Assembly: GCF_014356525.2 (NCBI RefSeq)
Contig: NC_052511.1
Span: 47,549,682-47,613,681, forward strand
DNA length: 64,000 nucleotides
Reading direction: 5' to 3'
DNA from: Nilaparvata lugens
Lineage: Eukaryota > Arthropoda > Insecta > Hemiptera > Delphacidae
Shown: positions 22,907 through 33,500 of the stretch, piece after piece
Layout: the number at the start of each line of letters is the position of its first letter
How positions within the stretch are numbered: the first letter of the stretch is position 1
Notes under the pieces: model-generated
The model's input: only the letters and a program-made list of their open reading frames with translations
What the model was told of the DNA's origin: nothing
Database searches by the model: none
Position numbers and translations under genes: made by a program

Positions 22907-23183
22907 ATAAACATATAAACATCTAAACATCTAAACATCTAAACATCTAAACATCTAAACATCTAAATATCTAAACATTTAAACATCTAAACATCTAAAC
23001 ATCTAACATCTAAACATCTAACATCTAACATCTAAACATCTAAACATCTAAACATCTAAACATCTAAACATCTAAACATCTAAACATCTAACATCTAAAC
23101 TTCTAAACATCTAAACATCTAAACATCTAAACATATGAGCATATAAACAGAAATCGCTCGTTTAATAGTTTTATAGTGGTATA
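22907..23183 (-). repeat. (AAACATCT)n array from a Helitron D 5' end
   Basis: Roughly 28 units of AAACATCT with a few 7-base variants, then the Helitron D terminal sequence (AACAGAAATCGCTCGTTTAA). Intact D copies have only two to four such units at this position. Confidence 0.9.
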
Positions 23184-23495
23184 GGATTATATCAAATCAT
23201 GCCCTATATGGAATATGCAAATAATGTAATTATGAAACATATAATTATTATAGATTGATTTTCCACGAATATTCTATTTTTCTCAAGAAGATGAATTGGA
23301 AATTTATCTTCTATATTTCTACCACATATTGCTAATAAATTAATAGAATACTAATACTAATTTGAATAGTAATTGCAGTCAAGTCTTCATCCTAAGTAAA
23401 CATAATGATGCAACATAACTGTCCGTTCCCATCAGAACTGCAAAAATAATAAAATCCAGTTTCTAGAAAATTCTACTTGTTGGTAGATGAAATAA

Positions 23496-23975
23496 AAATA
23501 GAAACATCACTTCTAGAATCTCTAAAAGTAGACAATTTCTCATCTATATGGTTCCTAATTTGGAAGAGATTTGAAATTCAAAAGAGTTTTTCATTGTTAC
23601 GAGATCTGAAAACTGTTTTAACGGATTTTTCTGTCAAATAACATTTATTTTATATTCTAAATGATATTTAATTATTAATTTATTCTTCAAAACTGACCGA
23701 TGATGCAACTAAATACTTGGAGTACATCAGTAGGCTACTTTTACAGGAATTGTAATAAAATCATTTGGCAGCCAATCAAATCAACAATGCGACAAGAGTT
23801 TTCTGATGTAAAGCAGAAATCTAGTTTCATGCGTTCAAAATGAATAATTCATGAATTTAGCAGCAGCAATTATCAAGCTCATAACACGTTGACAACTTGA
23901 AAACAGTTAATCGTTTTATTGAATTGTTTTCCGTTAGTAACTTTCCGTTCTAGAAAAGTGGAAAATTGAAACATT
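23496..23975. other. No recognised feature
   Basis: AT-rich sequence without coding or repeat similarity that I can detect. Confidence 0.5.
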
Positions 23976-24667
23976 TTTGTTTTGTAAGATTCTATGACAG
24001 AGAGAGAGTGAGAGAGAGGTGGAGGAAACGGTAGTAAATGTGATTGTAGCAGACTTCTTAGTTTTCTTATTCTTCTTCTTCTCTTCTTCTTCTTCTTCTT
24101 TTCTTCTTCTTCTTCTTCTTCTCCTCCTCCTCCTCCTCCTTCTCCTCCTCCTCCTCCTCCACCTCCTACGTTATTTGTGTCGAAATTATCTTCTTCTCCT
24201 TCTACTCTGTTTTTCACTGTCTATTGATAATCTTCTCTTGATCATCCACCTATCTCAAAATCCCCACAAAAAACCTACTTCTTCTTTTCTCTTCTTCGCC
24301 TACTTCTCCTTTTCTCTCTCAATACACTTACTCATACTTCAGTTACTTATTAGTTACTCATACTTCATAATCCTCTCTCCCTCTCACTCTTTTCTCTTAC
24401 TCTCTCTTCTCTCTCTTTTATTGTATCTCTTGTCATTTGTCCCTGTCTTATTGTAACCTAAATGAATAAAGAACTGCGATCTAATCCTATCTATTTTTTC
24501 TCTCTCTCTCGCATAAAAAACCAATCAATCAATCTCTCTCCCACTCTCTCAAAATTTCCTCTTTTCAAATTTTCTCTATCTCATTTCATCATTTTCTTCC
24601 TCGTTCTTATTCATATCACTTTCCATCTCATTCAACACAACCATCCTCCTTCTTCAATAAATTCTCC

Positions 24668-24820
24668 AAGGCCCGGTTGCACAACAGCCGGTTAAATTTT
24701 AACCGTGATTAACTCCACGAGAACCTATCAACCGTCTTTTCAAAAACGCCTTCCCCGATTGGTTCTCGTGAGATTAATCACGGTTAAAATTTAACCGGCT
24801 GTTGTGCAATCGGCACTTAA
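24668..24820. mobile_element. MITE M copy in repeat unit 1
   Basis: GCCCGGTTGCACAACAGCCG and mirror CGGCTGTTGTGCAATCGGCA. Arms about 60 bases (TTAAATTTTAACCGTGATTA). Confidence 0.9.
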
Positions 24821-25553
24821 TTTTCTCTCCACCCCATTCTCTATCTCTATCTCTATAATATTATTACATGTTTTGTAAGATTCTACGACAGAGAGGGCGG
24901 TGGAGGAAACCGTAGAGAATGAAAGTGTAGTTCTTCTTCTTCTTCTTCTTCTTCTTCTTCTTCTTCTTCTTCTTCTTCTTCTTCTTCTTCTTCTTCTTCT
25001 TCTCCTCCTCCTCCTCCTCCTTCTCCTCCTCCTCCTCCTCCACCTCCTACGTTATTTGTGTCGAAATTATCTTCTTCTCCTTCTACTCTGTTTTTCACTG
25101 TCTATTGATAATCTTCTCTTGATCATCCACCTATCTCAAAATCCCCACAACAATCCTACTTCTTCTTTTCTCTTCTTCACCTACTTCTCCTTTTCTCTCT
25201 CAATACTCTTACTCATACTTCAGTTACTTATTAGTTACTCATACTTCATAATCCTCTCTCCCTCTCACTCTTTTCTCTTACTCTCTCTTCTCTCTCTCTT
25301 TTATTGTATCTCTTATCATTTGTCCCTGTCTTATTGTAACCTAAGTGAATAAAGAACTGCGATTATAATCCTATCTATTTTTTTTCTCTCTCTCGCATAA
25401 AAACCAATCAATCAATCTCTCTCCCACTCTCTCAAAATTTCCTCTTTTCAAATTTTCTCTATCTCATTTCATCATTTTCTTCCTCGTTCTCATTCATATC
25501 ACTTTCCATCTCATTCAACACAACCATCCTCCTTCTTCAATAAATTCTCCAAG

Positions 25554-25702
25554 GCCCGGTTGCACAACAGCCGGTTAAATTTTAACCGTGATTAACTCCA
25601 CGAGAACCTATCAACCGTCTTTTCAAAAACGCCTTCCCCGATTGGTTCTCGTGAGATTAATCACGGTTAAAATTTAACCGGCTGTTGTGCAATCGGCACT
25701 TA
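25554..25702. mobile_element. MITE M copy in repeat unit 2
   Basis: Essentially identical to the copy at 24668-24820, as expected if it was duplicated with the block. Confidence 0.9.
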
Positions 25703-25975
25703 ATTTTCTCTCCACCCCATTCTCTATCTCTATCTCTATAATATTATTACATGTTTTGTAAGATTCTACGACAGAGAGGGCGGTGGAGGAAACCGTAGAG
25801 AATGAAAGTGTAGTTCTTCTTCTTCTTCTTCTTCTTCTTCTTCTTCTTCTTCTTTTCCTGTCTTCGTCTTCTCTTCTTCTTCTTCTTCTTTTTCTCCACC
25901 CCATTCTCTATCCTCTATCTTCATTCAACTCACTCTTTTTCTCACCCTCTCTCTCACTTTTGGTAGAGAGTTAGT

Positions 25976-26262
25976 GGGGAGGATATTTTTAATATTCTTT
26001 CCAAAGAATGGACATTGATATGTCCAAAGCTCCGCCAATTTATGTAGATGCATAACAATATAATTATCTATAGTTGTTATATTACAAATTGCTTTTTCAT
26101 ATCATATACAGTTCAACAATTATTTTCTTAGTCTTTATTATGTAAATTCATCTAAAATTTTGCTGTATTGTAAGCTATTGTAAATAAGTGTAAAAGCCAG
26201 TAATAAGCCAATAAGTATATTGTAATCCACATAAATAAAGTACTCAATCAATCAATCTTCAT
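25976..26262 (+). repeat. Interspersed repeat H, copy 1
   Basis: GGACATTGATATGTCCAAAG, CTCCGCCAATTTATGTAGAT, then AATAAAGTACTCAATCAATC with a (CAAT)n tail. The tail indicates a retroelement 3' end. Other copies at 39555 and 60095. Confidence 0.8.
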
Positions 26263-26551
26263 TCAACTCTGTCTCTCACTCTCTCTCTTTCTCTCTCTCT
26301 CTCACTCTGCTTCTCGTTCCTCTTTCAACACTCTACTACATTATGGAAACAAACAACCCGTTAACAAGAAGCCATTCAAAACATATTGATACACTTTGTT
26401 ATAAATAGCACACACACACACACACACATCAGGAGATAACCTTATACATTATTTAACACATAACCTCATTATCATTTAAACTCAAGTTCTTAAAAAACAA
26501 AAAATACTGCAATAAATAACACAGTAGAGTATCAACACACACGACTATATA
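26263..26551. repeat. CT-rich tract and (AC)n microsatellite
   Basis: CTCTCTCTTTCTCTCTC at 26280-26305 and (AC)n at 26409-26429. The polypyrimidine tract could be promoter-like, but no core motif supports that. Confidence 0.6.
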
Positions 26552-26758
26552 CTGAGTTCCACTTTAAACTGTCAGCACACCTTATGAATAAACATTAAAG
26601 CTCCCCATTTAATCAATGCTGACAGAATTAAAACAAACTACGACTAGGTCACAGATCTGTTTACAAACTCAATTATCACTTCGATCTGTCACTATTAGTT
26701 GTATGGGGATCGTAGATGTTTATTCATAAGGTATACTGTCAGTTTGAACTGAATCTTA
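26552..26758. mobile_element. Small foldback element
   Basis: Imperfect 55-base arms: AAACTGTCAGCACACCTTAT plus GAATAAACAT against ATGTTTATTCATAAGG plus TATACTGTCAGTTTGAA. Confidence 0.7.
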
Positions 26759-26889
26759 CTATAACAACTAAATTAAATAAGAACAAAACAATATAGACTC
26801 TCTCTTTTTAAAAAGCCGGACTGATAAACAACTGTTTATCATTCAGAAGTCGACTTTACTCGATTATAGAGATATCGTCTCTCTCAGAG

Positions 26890-27880
26890 AGTGGAAACGA
26901 GCGTGTTTAACGGGTTAAATCTTGGATTTGATGTTAGTTTAACGGGAGTTTATCGATTATTTTAGAACGAGAATGATGTCATTCATACAGTTAGACGAGT
27001 GTTTAGTTTATTTTCGAGTGCCAAGTTGTTCAACGGATTGAAACTTAAATTTAACGTTAGTTTAACGGAGGTCTATAAATTATTTTAGAACGTGAATGGT
27101 GTCATTCATACAGTTTAACGAGTGTTTAGTTTATTTTCGAGTGCCAAGTTGTTCAACGGATTAAAACTTAAATTTAACGTTAGTTTAACGGAGGTCTATA
27201 AATTATTTTAGAACGTGTATGTTCTCATTCATTCAGGGTGTCGAGTGTCAAGTTTATTTCCAAGTGTTTATTAAAACTTGGTTTCTACGTTAGTTTAACA
27301 GAGGTTCATCGTTTATTTCAAAACTTGAATGGTGTCATTTATTCAGTTTGACAAGTGTTTACTTCATTTATTTTCGAGTGCCAAGTTTTGAATGTGACAA
27401 TTTGAGGAGAGTGTAGAGAAGTTTTGGGATTTAACGAGTTTCGGAAGTTGAGTAAACGGGTTCCCTTGTTATTTCAAAACAAGTTGATTGATGAAATGAA
27501 TTTCTAAATTATCCATTCAAGGTGTTGAACTCATGAACTGTATTTATTGAGCTTGAAGTACCGTTGTTACGTTGATTAAACGAGTTGTATTATTGGTTTA
27601 TTACAAAAAGTTGAATGATCAATTTCATCATATCATATTCAAGGTGTTGAACTCATGAACTGTAATTATTGTGTGCCGTTTACAAGTTCCGGAACTGAAT
27701 ACGTTGATTTGAAGAGTTCCCTCAGTTATTCCAAAACGTTGAACGACATCGGTTTCAAGTGCCGTTAACAAGTTGCAGAATCAAATACGTCTATTCAACG
27801 GGTTTCTCAATATTTTTAAAACGTTTACCGGCATCTGTTTTTCAGATTCGAGTCCCATTTTAGAGTTTCGGAATAGAATA
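26890..27880. repeat. Degenerate tandem repeat, about 120-130 bases per unit
   Basis: GTTTAGTTTATTTTCGAGTG, CCAAGTTGTTCAACGGATT and GTTAGTTTAACGGAGGT recur from 26895 to about 27395. More diverged units (AACGGGTTTCTCAA, GTTGAACTCATGAACTG) follow to about 27880. Confidence 0.8.
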
Positions 27881-27899
27881 CGTCAATTTGCATCCTATC

Positions 27900-28010
27900 T
27901 ATGTGTAACCTTATCTAAATTTGGGAGAGGAATAGCACAAGGTTACCTTATTTTTTATCTCCCTATCATTTTTGATGATGTACTTATTGTATGAATCAAT
28001 TGATAAGAGA
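27900..28010 (+). repeat. Interspersed repeat tail (family G)
   Basis: GTGTAACCTTATCTAAATTT, GGGAGAGGAATAGCACAAGG, GATGATGTACTTATTGTATG. Nearly identical to 18718-18830. Confidence 0.7.
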
Positions 28011-28586
28011 ATTAAGAATACGTTAATTCAACGGGTTTCTTAAACTGTTTCAAAACTATCAACTATGAAACTATGTACAGTTGCAAAAGTGATGAGTTGA
28101 CTTTGAAGTGTCAAGTTGACAATTTAATTGCGCCAAGTGTCAATTATTGTTGTTATAGTGCCAGTAATCCCCTTTACTGGTCTGGTTATGATAGTCTTCA
28201 ATAGATATGATGTAATACATTTTAAATAAACTGTTCAGTTGAATAAATTATCATCAATTCCCTCGACTAGTGAAAATCGTAACTTTTTAAAAGGAAAACT
28301 TTTCAATTTTCCGGTTTTAATATGGGAGTCATACATGAAGTTTGTGAGACTTATGTGTCTATATATGTGTGATAGTCTGAGTGCAGTTATGATAATTATT
28401 CAGAAATGAAATAGTAACATCATTTGTTGGAGTAGTAGGTGAGTTGATTCAAAACCCATAGTATTTTTCTTTTTCTCATTCATACTTTAGTGATTCTACT
28501 ATATTTTCAATTCATAACTCATAGATTGTTGAGACTTTTGTATTCTCCAAGGGTTGTTATCAATAATCAGTATCTTATATCATTCA
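28011..28586. other. No recognised feature
   Basis: Upstream of AGMO. An untranslated first exon or the AGMO promoter could lie here or nearby, but nothing in the sequence identifies it. Confidence 0.4.
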
Positions 28587-28660
28587 CTTTCCTTGCCCTA
28601 TTACCATAGGTAAGGAAAGTATTGCTTTCCGAAAAAAATTAAGGTATCCCAATTTTTTGT
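28587..28660. repeat. Interspersed hairpin repeat L, copy 1
   Basis: ACTTTCCTTGCCCTATTACC then ATAGGTAAGGAAAGT forms a hairpin, followed by ATTGCTTTCC. Further copies at 51866 and 55572. Confidence 0.75.
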
Positions 28661-29137
28661 TTTGAAGTACTCTCTTTAAATATCTGTATTAATATCAATA
28701 AATCTATAATACACCTCAATATCTGTATATCCTTTTAGTCCTGTCACTATATACATTGGTGCTTGCAATTTAAATTCCCGTGTGCAATATACAGAATGGC
28801 CCAAAAACCTCGTATTTTCGGTTCATTTTTCAGTTTTCAGCTATTTCCGCCAAATCAAATGATCGGACAGAAAAATGTTTTAAGATTATAAAATCTTTAC
28901 TGGACTATTTTTCTTGATAAGGGCTACTCGAATCCGCATGAAAATTATTATATTGCAAATCAATGAAACCTTTTCTCAACTTACTTTTGTGAGGAATTAA
29001 AAAACTTTTTAAAATGTTTTGCTTTTAAATTTCATATATCAATACGAAGTGTAAGGTCGTTTTTGGTCATTTTGTAAGGTCGTTTTGTTCGAAGTGTAAG
29101 GTCACCACGAATTATCAAATATACCGGTATCATAATA

Positions 29138-29226
29138 TATCCTTTATAGAGGGCAGTGGCAAGACAGAGAATCGGTTTCACTGTATCTTTCTCTACTGCT
29201 ATTATAGAGTGGTTCTCACTATAGTG
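29138..29226. repeat. MITE B remnant
   Basis: CCTTTATAGAGGGCAGTGGC to GAGTGGTTCTCACTATAG. It marks the outer limit of homology with the inverted contig, and its right edge is the empty site of Helitron D copy 1. Confidence 0.7.
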
Positions 29227-30310
29227 TTTTTGTTATAGTGACAAACTTTTGGAGACTTTAATTTTTGTTCAATTCTCTTTCCAGCAAATCTGTAGCACCC
29301 CCGCTGTAAAATGCTGTGGAAATCTTCTGATGTAGGCAGTACCTAAGAAATGAGAGAGTTCATCAGGGTGATGTTTTTGTTATACAGTGGTATCATAGAT
29401 TAATAGATCAATTTTCAGAAACTTCAATTTCTGTTCAATTCTCTTTCCAGCAAATCTGTAGACCCCCGGCTGTAAAATGCTGTGCGAATTTTCTGATGTA
29501 GGCAGTACCTAAAAAATGAGAGAGTTCATCAGGGTGTAGTGTTTTTGTTATACATTAGTATCATAGATTAATAGATAAATTTTTGGAAACTTCAATTTTC
29601 GTTCAATTCTCTTTCCAGCAATTCTGTAGACCCCCGGCTGTAAAATGCTGTGAAAATCTTCTAATGTAGGCAGTACCTAAAAAATGAGAGAGTTCATCAG
29701 AGGGTAATGTTTTTGTTATACAGTGGTATCATAGATTAATAGATAATTTTCGGAAACTTCAATTTTCGTTCAATTCTCTTTTCAGCAATTCTGTACACCC
29801 CCGGCTGTAAAATGCTGTGAAAATCTTCTAATGTAGGCAGTACCTGAGAGAGTTTATCAGGGTGTAGTGCTTTTGTTATACAGTAGTATCATAGATTAAT
29901 AGATAAATTTTCGGAAACTTCAATTTTCGTTCAATTCTCTTTTCAGCAATTCTGTAGACCCCCGGCTGTAAAATGCTGTGAAAATCTCCTAATGTAGGTA
30001 GTACCTGAAAAATGAGAGAGTTCATCAGGGTGTAATGTTTTTGTTATACAGTGGTATCATAGATTAATAGATCAATTTTCGGAAACTTCAATTTCTGTTC
30101 AATTATCTTTCCAGCAATTCTGTAGACCCCCGGCTGTAAAATGCTGTGTGAATCTTCTAATGTGGGCAGTACCTGGAAAATGAGAGAGTTTATTAGGGTG
30201 TAGTGTTTTTGTTATAGAGTAGTATCATAGATTTAAAAGATAAATTTTCGGAAACTTCAATTTTTTTTCAATTTTCGTTTCCAGCAATTCTGTAGACCCC
30301 CAGCTGTAAA
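29227..30310 (+). repeat. Tandem array carrying the AGMO start-codon sequence
   Basis: GCTGTAAAATGCTGTG recurs at 29303, 29469, 29637, 29803, 29964, 30132 and 30303, spacings 161-171. Each unit has TTTCCAGCAATTCTGTAGAC (acceptor-like), then an ATG, then CAGTACCT and GAGAGAGTTCATCAGGG. The last occurrence continues into exon 1. Confidence 0.93.
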
Positions 30311-30517
30311 ATGCTGTGCGAATCGTGCGACGTGGACGAATCAGCTGACGTGGGCAATTTCTCGGTGGCCTTCTTTCTGAAGCAGGAGATTGAGCATGCG
30401 TCCAATAACATCCTGCGCTCTGATTGGCTGACGGGAGCGGGTAGGCTCTTCTATATAGTCGATCCAGCCACTACTACGTTCAAGAACCACAGGGATGTCC
30501 CGCCGTTTTTCAGGCAG
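30285..30517 (+). CDS. AGMO: AGMO exon 1 (first recognised coding exon)
   Basis: Coding from ATG at 30311 to the donor CAG/GTAAGA after 30517, 69 codons, ending in phase 0 with VPPFFRQ. The end matches the family pattern in which an aromatic-rich TTTFKNHRDVPPFFRQ stretch leads into the first membrane helix. A good acceptor (pyrimidines then CCAG) lies at 30281-30284, so this may be an internal exon preceded by an untranslated exon that I cannot place. The ATG is the first one in frame, and the sequence just before it is the last unit of a tandem array (29226-30310). Confidence 0.82.
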
Positions 30518-33500
30518 GTAAGACGACATTTATAGCAGAAAATAATCCAGACAAATAATAATTGAATCGGTGTGAAGAGAAAGGGAACATGTCAAAAATC
30601 AGAATTTTTCAGGGGAGAGAAAAAACTAAATACAGATAATTTCATATATTGATAATTTCAAGATTGTTTTTGTCATTAGGGTGCAAACTCTTTTAAGACA
30701 ACAATTTTAATCCAGTACTTATATAAGATTCACCCCTTAAAATTGAGTTTTTTGTTAACTTCCTTTTACTCATAATGATATTATAAATTATCACCTTCAA
30801 CTTTTACAATAAACACCTCAACCGAAAGCAATCTAACCTCAAAGCAATGCGTGAATCAAACGTAACCTAACAATAGCATAAAAATCACAACTGACAAAAA
30901 GCTGATTTACGAATGTTCGGCGTTGAAAGGAGACATGTGTGTCATGACTAGTTCCCTTTCACTCCAGTACAGCAAAAATACGATATCTGTTTCTCGTATA
31001 AAGAGAATGCTGACATGTTCCCTTTCAACTCCAATCGATGTATCCCACAGTAAACAATGTCAAATGTTGAAATGATCAACCATAAAAAATGAAAAATTTT
31101 GACATGTTCCCTTTCTCCTCAGGCCTATTCAATTAGATATCTTTACTCTATGGAGAAATTTATATCATTTGATAGCAGAAAATAATAATTGAGAAAAAAA
31201 TTGAATGAATAGCATATACACTTCATGGAGAATAGATCATGTCAGAGGCCCTGAAATTGATCAGTTGCGACCTGAAAACTCTGACACCAGACCTGAGCCA
31301 GCCAGGTCACTCGATATTATTATTATAGACAATAGAGAAAATATTATAGAAATAAATATTATTTTTCAATTTTTAATATTAGTTTTTTGAGCAGAAGTAT
31401 TAGTACAGTAAATGTGGCGAATGCTGACTTTTGGTTATATTATATGATTTCATTTATGGCGATGTGTAAAGAGATATATTTACAGAGGAAATTACTGAGA
31501 TGTTGCAATTATTCAATGCTAATGAATTAATTTATAATTAAACGAAAATCCAAATTAAATGCTGTGAATCACCCCGAAGACTTCTGCTACTGCAATATTG
31601 ACAACAGGGTAAAAAGCTAGATGGAAATTCGATGAACGCTTCATTCAAAATTATTTTTCAGCCCGGGATGACAAATATTTTTGAATTGTAGTGTAGTGCT
31701 CATCGAATTTCCATCTAGCTGTTTACCCTGTTGTCAATATTTGTAGTAGCAGAAGTCTTCAGGGTGAATTACAGCATTTAATTTGGATCTTAGTTTAATA
31801 ATAATAATTATTGAGAAATATTTCTTTGTATTCTTACATTGTTATATTTTTAGCATTTGCTAAATTTAGCTAATAACTTGTTATCGTTGTTGTGTTTTTC
31901 TTGTAATATTGTACTGTTCTTCATGAGAAACAATAAATGCTATTCTATTCTAAAAAAATACTTTACTCACTTCTAATAAAGAATAGTCTAGGTCTAGTCT
32001 ACTCTATGAAGGAGAGTAGAACCTATCAGAAGTAAGAGAGATGAACTATTAACCCGTAGAAAGAGGGAAGGAATTATTCAACTTCTCTGAATAGCCGTTA
32101 TCCATGTTTATTGCATGTTCAACTATTAACCATGTTTAAAGAGTTCAACTATTTACCCATGTTCAACTATTAACCCATAGAAGGAGAGTCGAAATTATTC
32201 AACTTCTGTGACTATAGCCGTTATCCATGTTTGACTATTAACCATGTTTAAAATGTTCAACTATTTACCCATGTTTAACTATTATCCCATGGAAGGAGAG
32301 TAGGAACTATTCAACTTCTGTGAATAGCCGTTATCCATGTTTATTTCATGTTTAAGTATTAACCATGTTAAACCATGTTTAAAATGTTCAACTATTTACC
32401 CATGTTCAACTATTAACCCATAGAAGGAGAGGAGACATTATTCAGCTTCTGTGACTATAGCCGTTATCCATGTTTATTGCATGTTTAACTATTAACCATG
32501 TTTAAAATGTTCAACTGTTTACCCATGTTTAACTATTAACCTGTAGAAGGAGAGTCGAAATTATTCAGCTTCTGTGACTATAGCCGTTATCCATGTTTAT
32601 TGCATGTTTAACTATTAACCATGTTTAAAATGTTCAACTATTTATCCATGTTTAACTACTTTAGTATTAACCCATAGAAATTATTCAACTTCTGTGACTA
32701 TAGCCGTCATCCATGTTTATTGCATTATACATTTAATATTATAGTTTTCAAAATTTGAAAGAATTCGTAGAATGAAGGAGGGAACTGTTCAAATTCGGTA
32801 AATAGCCGTTAAATTTATTCCATTTTCATCGTATTATACAGAGTGAGTCATATGTATGGGAACCCTTCAATAAGTTGGAGACTGTTGTAGATATAATACT
32901 GTAACTTTCAGGATAAGTTATTGGTCAAATACTCTATCTTTTGACGTACACTGAATTTAACCCCTCATAAGGGGGTGACTTAGGGGTTGTAACTCGAATA
33001 TTTTATATATAAACACCCATTGTGTGGTACATCATTTTAAAGGCCTTTTCAAAACGAGAAAGATGGCATCACCAAAATGTTCTATGAAACTTGTATCCGA
33101 AATGGCGGCTGATTTTCAAAGAAATAATTGATAAATTTTAATCATCCCCTCATGAGGGGTTGAAATTCAGTTGTATGTCAAAAGGTAAAGTATTTGACCA
33201 ATAACTTATCCTGAAAGTGACAGTATTATATCTACAACAGTCTCCAACTTATTGAAGGGTTCCCCATACATATGCCTCACTCTGTATAAATCTGTAATAA
33301 ATTTCAGAACGCAATTCCATTGTAGAATATTTGTATCAGAGAGAAACTTGTATCACAACTTTTAAACGCCTTTCTTTCTATTGGTGAACGCCTTTCTTTT
33401 AAACGCCTTTCAACTCAATCTGCGTCTGCGAGACCTACTACGTCATACAGCTTCGACCAATCACAAGCGAGCTAGTCAGTTGGAGTCCCCGCCTACATTA

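Larger units (their letters stand above)
22174..23495. repeat. Tandemly duplicated block, first copy with a SINE insertion
   Basis: 22181-22241 plus 22646-22905 match 23187-23495 (GGAATATGCAAATAATGTAA, ATGATGCAACATA.CTGTCC, CCAGTTTCTAGAAAATTCTA). The second copy lacks the element at 22242-22645. Confidence 0.9.
23976..25975. repeat. Triplicated block of about 885 bases with TTC/TCC tracts
   Basis: GTTTTGTAAGATTCTA begins units near 23978, 24870 and 25750; the third is truncated. Each unit has GTGGAGGAAACCGTAG, a (TTC)n/(TCC)n tract, CT-rich sequence and, in units 1 and 2, a MITE M. The Leu/Ser-rich and Glu-rich open frames follow the repeats. Confidence 0.93.

Noticed and set aside
24019..25352. 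Leu/Ser-rich frames (145 and 150 codons) and Glu-rich frames on the other strand
   Set aside because: They follow (TTC)n/(TCC)n tracts and recur in each tandem unit with repeat-length changes. No coding constraint.
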